NCBI GenBank assembly: GCA_019084025.1
Contig: JAHRBI010000002.1
Location: 434,001-498,000 of the forward strand
Direction of reading: 5' to 3'
DNA from: Burkholderiaceae bacterium DAT-1
Lineage (GTDB): Bacteria; Pseudomonadota; Gammaproteobacteria; Burkholderiales; Chitinimonadaceae
DNA: 64,000 bases
Position numbers and translations under genes: made by a program. Below, piece after piece: positions 1-8,755 of the stretch (positions within the stretch are counted from its first letter, which is position 1; each line of letters opens with the position of its first letter). Below the pieces are notes generated by a model. It was not told the DNA's origin. It saw nothing but the letters and a program-made list of their open reading frames with translations, and did not search any database.

Positions 1-239
1 GCGTGGCCGCAGAAAGAAATATCGCGGGAGGTCGACCTGCAGGTCAGACCAATGCAGGATTTAAACCATTGCTGATCGGTATCCACTAGCGAAATCAGTA
101 CAATGGGGGTTTTGAATAGCTTCTGTGCGATACGCGTGATGCGATCAAAACATGGCTCGTCTGGCGAGGCCAGTAACTGCATCCGTTGCAGGGAGGCCAG
201 TCGATCTGCTTCGTTATCGGGCAGGGTAGGGACTTGCAT
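1..239 (-). CDS. GAF-domain protein, N-terminal part (cut by window edge)
   Basis: The minus strand reads from an ATG at 237-239 to the window edge without a stop, giving 79 residues. The sequence has the typical start of GAF signalling proteins: RLASLQRMQLLASPDEPCFD, then DRITRIAQKLF, PIVLISLVDTDQQWFKS and a DISFCGHA element. Such N-terminal GAF domains usually precede a GGDEF or histidine kinase output, but the output domain lies outside the window, so the function stays open. No strong ribosome binding site is visible before the ATG. The gene points away from the tRNA operon. Confidence 0.75.
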   Translation of the reverse strand, partial: MQVPTLPDNEADRLASLQRMQLLASPDEPCFDRITRIAQKLFKTPIVLISLVDTDQQWFKSCIGLTCRSTSRDISFCGH

Positions 240-344
240 CGCGAATGGTGAAATGGATGGCAACGATTCTGATATAGATCATCGCGGCGTAAAGTGATCT
301 GTCAGATGACGAATGACAAGGAAAGATAGGTAGAGTCAAATGAC

Positions 345-371
345 AAAAGCCCGATCAGATGATCGGGCTTT
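345..371 (-). terminator. Terminator of the tRNA operon
   Basis: An 11-bp perfect stem (346-356 with 361-371, 4-nt loop) is followed on the minus strand by a short T run. It lies 12 bp after the 3' end of tRNA-Cys. The stem is flanked by A/T on both sides, so it may also work in the other direction. Confidence 0.8.
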
Positions 372-382
372 CAATATACCTT

Positions 383-456
383 TGGAGGCGCGAGCCGGAG
401 TCGAACCGACCTACACGGATTTGCAATCCGGTGCATAACCGCTTTGCTATCGCGCC
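383..456 (-). tRNA. tRNA-Cys (GCA)
   Basis: The 74-nt minus-strand sequence begins GGCGCGATAGC and ends GCGCCTCCA with the CCA encoded. The anticodon loop is TTGCAAA (anticodon GCA, cysteine) and the T loop is GGTTCGACTCC. The discriminator base is U, as in other bacterial tRNA-Cys. It is the last gene of a four-tRNA operon. Confidence 0.97.
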
Positions 457-511
457 CCGTCCACATTGCTGTGTTCGGAGAGTCTGGTTGACGCATCAAC
501 CAGATAAAATA

Positions 512-587
512 TGGAGCGGGATAAGAGGCTCGAACTCTCGACCTATACCTTGGCAAGGTATCGCTCTACCAACTGAGCTAATCCCGC
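512..587 (-). tRNA. tRNA-Gly (GCC), copy 3
   Basis: This is a 76-nt cloverleaf on the minus strand beginning GCGGGATTAGCTCAG, with anticodon loop TTGCCAA (GCC, glycine), T arm GAGTTCGAGCCTC and encoded CCA. It is identical over its full length to the two copies at 625-700 and 744-819; only the spacers differ. Confidence 0.97.
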
Positions 588-624
588 ATGGCGACGAATT
601 CGATGGCTTGATAAAGCAGGGTGA

Positions 625-700
625 TGGAGCGGGATAAGAGGCTCGAACTCTCGACCTATACCTTGGCAAGGTATCGCTCTACCAACTGAGCTAATCCCGC
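625..700 (-). tRNA. tRNA-Gly (GCC), copy 2
   Basis: Middle copy of three identical 76-nt tRNA-Gly genes with anticodon GCC and encoded CCA. The spacers to its neighbours are 37 and 43 bp and unrelated in sequence, which argues against a simple assembly duplication. Confidence 0.97.
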
Positions 701-743
701 ATCACGTTACTTCATCTTGCACATCAAACGACTTAAAAGGGTT

Positions 744-819
744 TGGAGCGGGATAAGAGGCTCGAACTCTCGACCTATACCTTGGCAAGGTATCGCTCTA
801 CCAACTGAGCTAATCCCGC
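744..819 (-). tRNA. tRNA-Gly (GCC), copy 1
   Basis: First gene of the tRNA operon, 76 nt with anticodon GCC and encoded CCA, identical to the two downstream copies. The promoter at 858-885 lies directly upstream. Confidence 0.97.
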
Positions 820-857
820 ATTCCGCTTTCGCGTCGTCTTCGTTGCGAAGAGCGGCT

Positions 858-885
858 ATTATAGGGAGCCTAAAATTTCTGTCAA
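858..885 (-). promoter_or_regulatory. Sigma-70 promoter of the tRNA operon
   Basis: The minus strand shows a perfect -35 TTGACA (880-885), a 16-bp spacer and a perfect -10 TATAAT (858-863), followed by a GC-rich discriminator (AGCCGC). A GC-rich discriminator is typical of stable-RNA promoters under stringent control. Confidence 0.9.
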
Positions 886-972
886 GCGTTTTGTGATGAT
901 TTTTTTACGCGAACATCTGGCCGTTTGGCGTAAATACTAGTCAGAACAAGGCTTTTTTGGTATTTTTCCATT

Positions 973-1007
973 TGTCGCGAAGTCAGGCGGGGATTCCGCC
1001 TGCGACA
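973..1007 (+). promoter_or_regulatory. Hairpin in the nadA leader
   Basis: Two stacked stems are visible: an outer one (973-978 with 1002-1007) and an inner one (985-990 with 996-1001) with a 5-nt loop, separated by a one-sided 6-nt bulge (979-984). It ends 77 nt before the nadA start. No T run follows, so it is not an intrinsic terminator. A structured leader in front of a NAD synthesis gene could be regulatory, but I cannot match it to a known riboswitch class. Confidence 0.4.
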
Positions 1008-1084
1008 CGAAAAGTTTGCTTGCGTTGTTTGCGGGCCCTGTCAGTCGCTGAGAGCAGCGGCATCTGTTGTGTGGAGGAACTCCC

Positions 1085-2032
1085 ATGAGCCAGCGTGTGG
1101 TTACGCTTGCGCATTACTATACTGCGCCCGAAGTCCAGCAAATGGCCGACAAAGTCGGTGATAGCCTGGAACTCTCCCTGTTCGCCAAAGAATGTGAAGC
1201 CGATGTGATTGTATTCGCCGGTGTTCGCTTCATGGCCGAAACAGCCAAAATTCTCAATCCGCATGCCAAAGTAGTGCTGCCAGATACAAACTCGACCTGT
1301 TCGCTGGTGACCCAGACGGATGTCAAGCGTCTGGCTGCATGGCGCGAGAAGCATGCTGATTATGTGCACGTGTCCTATATCAATTCGTCCGCCGAACATA
1401 AGGCGCTGTCCGACTGGATAGTCACCAGTCGCAATGTAGACGACATCATTGCGTCGCTGTATGCCGAAGGCAAGAAGGTGTGCTTTTCGCCGGATCGCAA
1501 TATGGGCGCCTACCTGAACTACCAGTACGGCTACGATATGCCACTGTGGAGTGCAGTGTGCGAAGTGCATGACAAGTTCAACGAAGCAGCGCTGAACGAG
1601 GCCTTTGCAGGTATCGAGGGCACTTACTACCTGATCGCCCATCCGGAAAGCCCGCTGCCCGTGCTGAAGCGCGCCGATTATGTGGGTTCTACCTCGGGCA
1701 TGCTCAACTGGGTGAAGCAATTCGACCGCGAGCCGGATGCGACGATTCTGGTCGCCACCGAAGAAGGCATCCTGTACAACATGGGTCTGGCTCGTCCTGA
1801 TCTGAAGATTCGTCAGGCACCAATCTACGCAGGTTGCCAGTGCAATCAATGCCCCTATATGCGCATGAACACCGTGGATGCTGTCAAGGCGGCGCAACAG
1901 GGCGGTGGTATTGTGATCGATTACCTGACGGATGCACAGATGGATGCAGCCCGTCTGCCGATCGAGCGCATGCTGGCGTTCAGTCAGGCGCAAATGGCAG
2001 CGGCGGCCAAGTCCGCACCTGTGACTGCGTAA
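1085..2032 (+). CDS. nadA: Quinolinate synthase A
   Basis: NadA is the 4Fe-4S enzyme that condenses iminoaspartate with dihydroxyacetone phosphate to quinolinate in de novo NAD synthesis. The 315-aa product has the family blocks AGVRFMAETAKILNP, HPESPLPVLKRADYVGSTSG and a C-terminal CQCNQCPYMRMN. Three cluster cysteines can be placed: in TNSTCSLV, in AVCEVHDKF and in the C-terminal block. The ATG at 1085 is chosen because GGAGGAA lies 5-7 nt upstream; an in-frame ATG at 1067 precedes that site. The next gene, a NadM-Nudix fusion, starts 94 bp downstream and also serves NAD metabolism, so co-expression is likely. The length fits the short NadA type (E. coli NadA is about 30 residues longer). 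Confidence 0.95.
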   Translation: MSQRVVTLAHYYTAPEVQQMADKVGDSLELSLFAKECEADVIVFAGVRFMAETAKILNPHAKVVLPDTNSTCSLVTQTDVKRLAAWREKHADYVHVSYINSSAEHKALSDWIVTSRNVDDIIASLYAEGKKVCFSPDRNMGAYLNYQYGYDMPLWSAVCEVHDKFNEAALNEAFAGIEGTYYLIAHPESPLPVLKRADYVGSTSGMLNWVKQFDREPDATILVATEEGILYNMGLARPDLKIRQAPIYAGCQCNQCPYMRMNTVDAVKAAQQGGGIVIDYLTDAQMDAARLPIERMLAFSQAQMAAAAKSAPVTA

Positions 2033-2126
2033 GATAGGTGATCGCTTGAAACAGCGCAGCATGTCTGCGCTGTTTGTTTATGTGCAATACGATTGTCGCA
2101 ACTGACCTGAATGGATATATCCGGCG

Positions 2127-3200
2127 ATGTCCGAGAAGCGTGATTTTGACTATCTGGTGTTTATCGGGCGATTCCAGCCCTTCCATAACGGCCATTTGTG
2201 GACGCTACAGCATGCGCTGCGTCTGGCAGACAAAGTGATTGTGCTGTGCGGTTCTGCCCGGCAGGCCCGCACGCCGCGCAATCCTTGGACGCTGGATGAG
2301 CGCGAGCAACTCATTCGCAGTTCGCTGTCGCTGGAAGATCAATCACGTGTGTTTGTAGTGGGTGTATCCGACCGGATGTACAACGATCAGCAATGGCTGA
2401 CTGAAGTGCAGAATCAAGTTGATCGTGTCATTGCGGTGGATACCACCAAGCTCGATAGCAGTCTGACGCAGTTCCGTATCGGGCTAGTCGGACCGCCCCG
2501 TGGCAGTTATACCGATTACCTTGATTTGTTTCCGCAATGGGCGCGGGTAGAGGCCAGCGAAGTACCGGATTTGCAGGCATCACGCATTCGTCATGCTTAC
2601 TTTGATCCGGATCGAGCCGATGATTTTGAGGCCTGTAAGGCATTGTTGCCATCGGCTGTATTCGACTGGCTGCAAACATTCCGGCAATCAGAGTCATTTG
2701 CCAACCTGCAGAACGAATATCTGTTCGTGAAGCGTTATAAGCAAAGCTGGGCAGCGGCACCATTTCCCCCCACGCTGGTTACAGTAGATGCAGTCGTCAT
2801 TCATTCCGGTCATGTATTGCTCGTCAGACGCCGCTCACCGCCCGGAAAAGGTTTGTGGGCGCTCCCCGGCGGATTTGTAGAGCCCGAAGAGCGGATTCGC
2901 GATGCGGTGATTCGCGAACTGAAAGAGGAAACGCGACTCAAGGTACCCGCGCCAGTGCTGTCTGGCTCGATCCGGGCATCGCGGGTGTTTGATCATCCAT
3001 TACGCAGCCTGCGCGGTCGAACGATTACCCATGCATTTTTGATTGAATTAGCGCCAACGTCAGAAGGCCTGCCAAAAGTGCGTGGCTCGGATGATGCCGA
3101 TCGCGCCAAATGGGTACCGCTCTCAGAATTTACGCGGATGGAAGAGCAGCTCTTCGAAGATCACTACTACATCGTGAACTGGTTTCTCGGCCAGGTGTAA
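2127..3200 (+). CDS. nadM: Bifunctional nicotinamide-nucleotide adenylyltransferase / Nudix hydrolase
   Basis: This 357-aa protein has two domains. Residues 8-180 are an NMN adenylyltransferase of NadM type, with GRFQPFHNGH (HxGH, residues 20-23) near the N-terminus. Residues 205-350 are a Nudix hydrolase with the box GGFVEPEERIRD...RELKEET. The final Gly of the Nudix signature is replaced by Arg, but the catalytic Glu residues remain. Such fusions are known from cyanobacteria and Francisella: the first domain makes NAD from NMN and ATP, the second hydrolyses ADP-ribose. It follows nadA on the same strand, which supports a NAD role. Its stop lies 5 bp from the stop of the convergent c-di-GMP gene. 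Confidence 0.9.
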   Translation: MSEKRDFDYLVFIGRFQPFHNGHLWTLQHALRLADKVIVLCGSARQARTPRNPWTLDEREQLIRSSLSLEDQSRVFVVGVSDRMYNDQQWLTEVQNQVDRVIAVDTTKLDSSLTQFRIGLVGPPRGSYTDYLDLFPQWARVEASEVPDLQASRIRHAYFDPDRADDFEACKALLPSAVFDWLQTFRQSESFANLQNEYLFVKRYKQSWAAAPFPPTLVTVDAVVIHSGHVLLVRRRSPPGKGLWALPGGFVEPEERIRDAVIRELKEETRLKVPAPVLSGSIRASRVFDHPLRSLRGRTITHAFLIELAPTSEGLPKVRGSDDADRAKWVPLSEFTRMEEQLFEDHYYIVNWFLGQV

Positions 3201-3205
3201 CGCGT

Positions 3206-5353
3206 TTACCAAACCGGGTTGCAGGCGATCAGACGGGTGGCCTCGTCAGCAGGGAGGGGTTTGGCAAACAGGTATCCCTGTGCAAAATCGCAGTTCATTC
3301 CGCGCAGGGTGGCAAGCTGTTCGATCGTTTCCACGCCTTCAGCCACCAGTGACATGCCAAGACTGTGTCCGAGCACGACGATGGTGCGGACAACCGCACC
3401 ACTGCGGTGTCTTTCGGTTTGAGTGATGCGCTGTACGAATGAACCGTCGATTTTGAGAAAATTGGTTGGAAAGCGGTGCAGGTAGGAGAGTGATGAGTAA
3501 CCTGTACCAAAGTCATCCAGCAAGATTTGAATGCCCCGGCCACGCAGCGCATCCAGTACGGCGACGGTGGAGGCGGTATCCTCATGCTCGATCAGCGTGG
3601 ACTCCGTCAGTTCCAGTTCAAGACGATCAGGCGTGATACCTGCCTGGGCAATTGCATCATCAATCTGCTGAATAAGGTCGGGTTGATTGAACTGCTTGCT
3701 GGATAGGTTGACGCTTACTTTCAACTTATTACCCGGGAACGATTTTTCCCACTCGCCAATCTGTGCCGTAGCCTGAATGAGCATCTGCTGACCAATTTGA
3801 TTCACTAGGCCGAGCTCTTCTGACAGCGGGATGAAATCAAGTGGCGACACAATACTGCCATCGGGTTTGACCCAGCGTACCAAGGCTTCAAAGGCACACA
3901 GCCGGCCAGTTTTCAGATTGATGATGGGCTGATAGTAAGCACGAAACTCGCCAGCCTCGATAGCACGGCGGATTTCGTGCTCCATCTTGAGCGCTTTGAG
4001 CATCATGCCATGCATGGCGCTATCAAAGATTTCGATGCGGGTACGGGTTTTGGCCTTGTGCGATTTTGCACGGTGCATGGCGGTATCTGCATCTCGAATC
4101 ATTTCCTCCGGATGCGTATAGCCGGCATCCGAGAGGGATATGCCCACGCGCGCCGCAGGGTAGATTTCGTGCCCCTCAATGGCGATCGGCTTTTCCAGCT
4201 CTGTGAGCATGGTTTCGGTGATTTGCACGGCATCTTGCACGTCGCGGATGTTATCCAGCAAGACCGCGAATTCGTCGCCACCGAAGCGTGCCACTACATC
4301 GCCTCCGCGCCGGGCGTGCATCAGACGTTCACCCGTCACACGCAAGACATGGTCTCCAAACGGATGACCAAAGCTGTCATTGATATAACGGAAACGCTCC
4401 AGATTCAGACACAGCACCGCACACAAGTAGCCGTCATCGCGCGTTGCATGCCCTAAGGCGAATCCCAGAAAATCAGTAAACAGCGCGCGGTTCGCCAGTC
4501 CGGTTAGACCATCGTGCAGGGCGTCGTAGAGTAACTGTTCCTCGGTACGTTTCCGGGCGGTGATGTCGGTAAGCGAACCTGCCATGCGATACGGTGCGCC
4601 CGTGCTTTCTTCGAACATGGCCATGCCGCGAACCAGCATCCAGCGCCACTGCCCATCGCGGTGCATAATGCGATGTTCGGTTTCCAGATGGGGTGACTGG
4701 TGTTCGAGATGCTGATCCAGGCTGGCCTGAAGATGAGCCACATCATCTGGATGAATCATGTTGTAGAAACAATTCGGGAATGATTCCATCACTTCGTCGG
4801 CAGCGATGCCCAGCATATCGCGCCAGCGTGGCGAGAAATACACCTGATCTGCGCGTATATCCCAATCCCACAGGCCATCGTTGGCGCCGCGCAGCGCCAG
4901 TTCATATCGTTCCTGGCTGATACGGAGCGCGTGTTCGGTTTCCTTTTTTGCGCGGCGATTCTCGGCTTCGCGCAATTCCCGTTCGACCACGCCGGGCAGA
5001 CGTTTCAGGTGGGTTTTCAGGACAAAGTCGTTTACGCCCGCTTTCATCATGGCGACGGCAGACTCTTCACCAATGGTACCTGTGACCACAATAAACGGGG
5101 CATTCAGCTGGTAGGACTGGTAAATAGCCAGTGCTTCATGTGCGCTGAAATTGGGCATGGAAAAATCGGACAGCACCACATCCCAAGCGCTGGATTCGAG
5201 TGCGGAGATGAGGGCGGGGCCGGTATCAACCCGGATATGTTTGACCGCAAAGCCCTCTCGCCTGAGCGCGAGAATATTCAGCAGGGCATCATCATCGGAA
5301 TCGTCGATGACTAGAACATGCAGGAAGGTGTGCTGAACTGTCGACTCGCTCAT
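3206..5353 (-). CDS. Response regulator with PAS, GGDEF and EAL domains
   Basis: The 715-aa soluble protein contains a receiver domain (residues about 10-125, phospho-acceptor D63 in VLSDFSMPN), a PAS/PAC sensor (145-270), a GGDEF domain (280-435) with intact RFGGDEFAVLL, and an EAL domain (455-700) with FEALVRW and DDFGTGYSSLSYL. Both catalytic signatures are complete, so it could both make and degrade cyclic di-GMP; many such proteins use only one activity. It starts 12 bp after the single-domain response regulator at 5366-5800, so the two form an operon. The cognate kinase is not in the window. No transmembrane segment is seen. Confidence 0.9.
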   Translation of the reverse strand: MSESTVQHTFLHVLVIDDSDDDALLNILALRREGFAVKHIRVDTGPALISALESSAWDVVLSDFSMPNFSAHEALAIYQSYQLNAPFIVVTGTIGEESAVAMMKAGVNDFVLKTHLKRLPGVVERELREAENRRAKKETEHALRISQERYELALRGANDGLWDWDIRADQVYFSPRWRDMLGIAADEVMESFPNCFYNMIHPDDVAHLQASLDQHLEHQSPHLETEHRIMHRDGQWRWMLVRGMAMFEESTGAPYRMAGSLTDITARKRTEEQLLYDALHDGLTGLANRALFTDFLGFALGHATRDDGYLCAVLCLNLERFRYINDSFGHPFGDHVLRVTGERLMHARRGGDVVARFGGDEFAVLLDNIRDVQDAVQITETMLTELEKPIAIEGHEIYPAARVGISLSDAGYTHPEEMIRDADTAMHRAKSHKAKTRTRIEIFDSAMHGMMLKALKMEHEIRRAIEAGEFRAYYQPIINLKTGRLCAFEALVRWVKPDGSIVSPLDFIPLSEELGLVNQIGQQMLIQATAQIGEWEKSFPGNKLKVSVNLSSKQFNQPDLIQQIDDAIAQAGITPDRLELELTESTLIEHEDTASTVAVLDALRGRGIQILLDDFGTGYSSLSYLHRFPTNFLKIDGSFVQRITQTERHRSGAVVRTIVVLGHSLGMSLVAEGVETIEQLATLRGMNCDFAQGYLFAKPLPADEATRLIACNPVW

Positions 5354-5365
5354 GGCATGCAGGGC

Positions 5366-5800
5366 TTAGTTATGCACCGCTTCGTTCAGCATGAGCCAGT
5401 AGATGCCAACCTGACGGACCACTTCCATGAACTGGGTGAAATCGACGGGTTTACGGATATAGCTGTTTGCACCCAAGCTGTAACTGCGCACGAGATCATC
5501 TTCTTCCTTCGAAGTCGTGAGTACCACCACAGGAATCAGTCGGGTGACTTCGTGATTGCGAATTTGCCGCAAAACTTCAATGCCGGACAATTTGGGTAGC
5601 TTGATATCAAGCAGGATCAGCACCGGCATTTCATCCGGATGCTTGGGATGGCGAGCGCCGGGGCCGAATAGATAGTCCAGGGCTTCCTGCCCATCACGGG
5701 CAACATGAATGGGATTTTGGATGCCGTTCTTGGAAAACGCTCGAATGGTGAGCGCTTCGTCATCGGGATTATCTTCAACCAGCAAAATCGGAAGCTGCAT
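5366..5800 (-). CDS. Single-domain response regulator (Rcp1/CheY-like)
   Basis: The product is 144 residues and consists only of a receiver domain. It begins MQLPILLVEDNPDDEALT, has the phospho-acceptor Asp in VLILLDIKLPKLSG, the Thr in VVLTTSKEEDD and the Lys in YIRKPVDF. The DxPxDE-type N-terminus and C-terminal extension resemble regulators that partner bacteriophytochrome-type kinases. The ATG at 5800 is chosen because an AGGA lies upstream and the longer frame adds unrelated residues. It is the first gene of an operon with the REC-PAS-GGDEF-EAL protein. Confidence 0.88.
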   Translation of the reverse strand: MQLPILLVEDNPDDEALTIRAFSKNGIQNPIHVARDGQEALDYLFGPGARHPKHPDEMPVLILLDIKLPKLSGIEVLRQIRNHEVTRLIPVVVLTTSKEEDDLVRSYSLGANSYIRKPVDFTQFMEVVRQVGIYWLMLNEAVHN

Positions 5801-5914
5801 GGTAGCTGTCCTGGCCAGGGAACGCGAATAATCCATTATGGCAAGCCACGCCACAAGGGCAAGCCTCGAGCCGCCCTGTGGTGGGTAAAATGCCGTGAAT
5901 GTGCGGAAATTACG

Positions 5915-8563
5915 TCAGGCGAGGTTGCGCGAGACAATTTCATACACGTCACGCGACAGTCCTTCGTGCGCAGCCAGTCGATCCAGCTGGGCGCGCATCA
6001 GGGCACGGCGGGCCGGTTCCATCTTCTTCCAGCGATTGAAACAGCCCGCCAGACGCGATGCTACCTGCGGATTCAGGGCATCGACCGCCAGAATGGTATC
6101 GCCAGCAAATGCATAGCCTGAGCCATCCTTGGCGTGGAACCCTGCAAGATTGTTGTGCAGGAACATGCCGATCAGCGAACGTACCTTGTTCGGGTTCGAC
6201 AGCGCAAAGCCCGGGTGGGACATCAGTTTGCGGGTGTGTGCGACGGTACCGAGCCGGCGTGATCCAGCCTGAATGGCAAACCATTTGTCCATGACCAGTG
6301 CATCGTGCTGCCATTTGTCGGCAAAAGCCGCCAGCGCGTCGTCACCGGTCTCCAGCTCGGCCAGTGCAACGATGGCAGCCAGGGTGTCAGTCATGTTATT
6401 GGCTTCGTCGTACTGCTTGCGTACGGTGGCGCGCGCCTGTACATCGTCGAGTTCGGCCAGGAAGCCCAGAGCAGTGTTTTTCAGGCTGCGACGGGCGACG
6501 GCATCCGCATTGAAGGCATAAGGTGCGTTATCCGAGAGTCGATCCCAGGCGGCCAGCAGTGAGTAGTGCAGGGCGCGGGCAATTTCTTGGCGCATGAAGC
6601 GGCGAGCAGCATGAATCGCATCCGGGTCGATTTCGCTTTGTTGATCGGCCAGATAGGATTCGGTCGGCAGGCTCAGCATCAGTGCAACCAATGCCGGGTC
6701 GATGCTTTGATCGTCGAGAATCCGCTTGAGTGCGTCCAGCAAGTCGGCCTTGATGGCCAGTTCCTTGCCCGAACGGGCCGATTCGATCAACTCCTGCAGA
6801 TCCTGCATCATCAGGGTCTGGCCGGCTTCCCAGCGCGAGAATGCATCGCTGTCGTGCGCCATCAGGTGTACCAATTGTGCGCGGCTGTACGGGAAATGCA
6901 GCTTCACGGGTGCGGAGAAACCACGCAACAGGGATGGAACCGGCTCGCTGGCGATATCCTTGAAGACGAAACGCTGCGAGGCCTCAGTCACATTCAGCAC
7001 CAGCGTGCTGGCAGGCGCAGCATCGCTAGCTTGGAGCACCAGCGGCACATCCTTGCCTGCAGCATCGATCAGGCCGACGGACAACGGAATATGGAAGGGG
7101 AGCTTGCTGGTCTGGCCGGGGGTGTCCGGGCAGGATTGCGCCACGTCCAGCGTATAGGTCAGGTTTGCCGCATTCCAGTTGCCTGTCACGCGCAGCTCCG
7201 GCGTACCGGCTTGCTGGTACCAGCGTTCAAACTGACTGAGGTCGGCGCCGTTGGCATCGGCCATGGCGCGGCGGAAGTCGTCACAGGTGACTGCCTGTCC
7301 ATCATGGCGCTTGAAGTACAGGTCCATGCCGCGGCGGAAGCCTTCCTTGCCGAACAGGGTCTGGTACATGCGCACCACTTCTGCACCTTTTTCGTAAATC
7401 GTTACGGTGTAGAAGTTGTTGATTTCGATATAGGACTCGGGACGTACCGGATGCGCCATCGGGCTGGCATCTTCGGCAAATTGTGCATTGCGCAGCACCC
7501 GCACATCTTCGATGCGCTTCACCGCCGGGCTACCCATATCGGCAGAGAAAGCCTGATCACGGAAGACGGTCAGGCCTTCCTTCAGCGACAGCTGGAACCA
7601 GTCGCGGCAGGTGACACGGTTGCCGGTCCAGTTGTGGAAGTATTCGTGGGCAATCACGGCTTCAATGCCATCGAAATCAGTATCGGTCGCGGTATCCGGG
7701 CGGGCCAGCACGTACTTGGTGTTGAAGATGTTCAGCCCCTTGTTTTCCATGGCGCCCATATTGAAGTCGCTCACAGCCACGATCATGTAGGCATCGAGAT
7801 CGTATTCGAGGCCGTAGGTGTCTTCGTCCCACTTCATCGATTTCTTAACCGAATTCATGGCATGCGCGCACTTGTCGAGATCGCTATGCTCGACATAAAT
7901 TTCCAGCGCCACCTTGCGACCCGAACGGGTAGTGAACTGATCCGCCACGCAGGAGAGCTTGCCCGCCACCAGTGCAAACAGATAGGCCGGCTTCTTGAAT
8001 GGATCGACCCATTTCACCCAGTGACGATTGCGGTCGCTGACGCCTTCGCCCACGCGATTACCGTTGGATAGCAGCACAGGGCAACTTTGCTTGTCGGCAA
8101 TGATGGTGGTGGTGAAACGCGCCATCACATCGGGACGATCGATGTAGTAGGTGATCTTGCGGAAGCCTTCGGCCTCGCATTGGGTAAAGAAATTGCCATT
8201 GGAGCGATACAGCCCCATCAGGCTGGTATTGGTATGCGGGCTCAGCGTGGTGACGATTTCCACAATCGCCGTGTCCGGCATGTTCGGAATGGTCAGCGAG
8301 GCATCATCGAGCACGTAGGCATCTGCGCCCAGCACATCGCCCTCCAGCTTCACTGATTCCAGCACCATGTCGTGGCCATCCAGGCGCAGCGGGGCATTGG
8401 CATGCGGATGCGCCGGATTGCGCAGCAGCACCATGCGCGAGGTGACGCGCGTAGATTCGTCTTCAATATCAAAGGTCAGATCAACCTTTTCGATCAGGAA
8501 GGCGGAAGGTGTGTAATCCTTGAGATGGATTGGCTGGGGCTGCTTGACGTCGTTCTGGCTCAT
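5915..8563 (-). CDS. pepN: Aminopeptidase N (M1 family)
   Basis: This 882-aa cytoplasmic zinc aminopeptidase removes N-terminal residues from peptides. The exopeptidase motif GAMEN (270-274) and the zinc site HEYFH (306-310) with the third ligand E329, exactly 18 residues further, are all present. The length is close to E. coli PepN (870 aa). The start at 8563 (MSQNDVKQPQ) is preferred: homologues begin near here, and the in-frame extension upstream to 8665 looks non-coding. It stands alone, divergent from the sulfite reductase operon. Confidence 0.96.
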   Translation of the reverse strand: MSQNDVKQPQPIHLKDYTPSAFLIEKVDLTFDIEDESTRVTSRMVLLRNPAHPHANAPLRLDGHDMVLESVKLEGDVLGADAYVLDDASLTIPNMPDTAIVEIVTTLSPHTNTSLMGLYRSNGNFFTQCEAEGFRKITYYIDRPDVMARFTTTIIADKQSCPVLLSNGNRVGEGVSDRNRHWVKWVDPFKKPAYLFALVAGKLSCVADQFTTRSGRKVALEIYVEHSDLDKCAHAMNSVKKSMKWDEDTYGLEYDLDAYMIVAVSDFNMGAMENKGLNIFNTKYVLARPDTATDTDFDGIEAVIAHEYFHNWTGNRVTCRDWFQLSLKEGLTVFRDQAFSADMGSPAVKRIEDVRVLRNAQFAEDASPMAHPVRPESYIEINNFYTVTIYEKGAEVVRMYQTLFGKEGFRRGMDLYFKRHDGQAVTCDDFRRAMADANGADLSQFERWYQQAGTPELRVTGNWNAANLTYTLDVAQSCPDTPGQTSKLPFHIPLSVGLIDAAGKDVPLVLQASDAAPASTLVLNVTEASQRFVFKDIASEPVPSLLRGFSAPVKLHFPYSRAQLVHLMAHDSDAFSRWEAGQTLMMQDLQELIESARSGKELAIKADLLDALKRILDDQSIDPALVALMLSLPTESYLADQQSEIDPDAIHAARRFMRQEIARALHYSLLAAWDRLSDNAPYAFNADAVARRSLKNTALGFLAELDDVQARATVRKQYDEANNMTDTLAAIVALAELETGDDALAAFADKWQHDALVMDKWFAIQAGSRRLGTVAHTRKLMSHPGFALSNPNKVRSLIGMFLHNNLAGFHAKDGSGYAFAGDTILAVDALNPQVASRLAGCFNRWKKMEPARRALMRAQLDRLAAHEGLSRDVYEIVSRNLA

Positions 8564-8755
8564 GAGGCATCCGTATGAAACGTATGAGGGCCGCGCTGAT
8601 TGCGGGCTGGGAATCCCGCTATTGTAGTGCGAGTCAGGCTTGCAAGCACTGCTGCGGCGCAGCATGTCAAAGTCTGTATTTGAATAGAAGGAAATATTCG
8701 TTTTTGATCTAAGGTGACATTGTTATGCTTTGCGCCATCTTTCAGGGTGGGTTTC

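Noticed and set aside
103-297. 64-codon plus-strand frame at the left edge
   Set aside because: The minus strand here encodes a well-matching GAF-domain start, so this frame is a shadow.
512-819. tRNA-Gly triplicate as a CRISPR-like or assembly repeat
   Set aside because: Each unit folds as a full tRNA with CCA and the spacers differ in sequence and length.
983-2062. Long open frame antisense to nadA (359 codons)
   Set aside because: It runs opposite to a clear nadA with all cluster cysteines, has no family motif and no ribosome site; it is a GC-driven shadow.
6566-8071. 501-codon frame antisense to pepN
   Set aside because: Covers the coding strand of PepN with its zinc site; its own protein has no recognisable feature.
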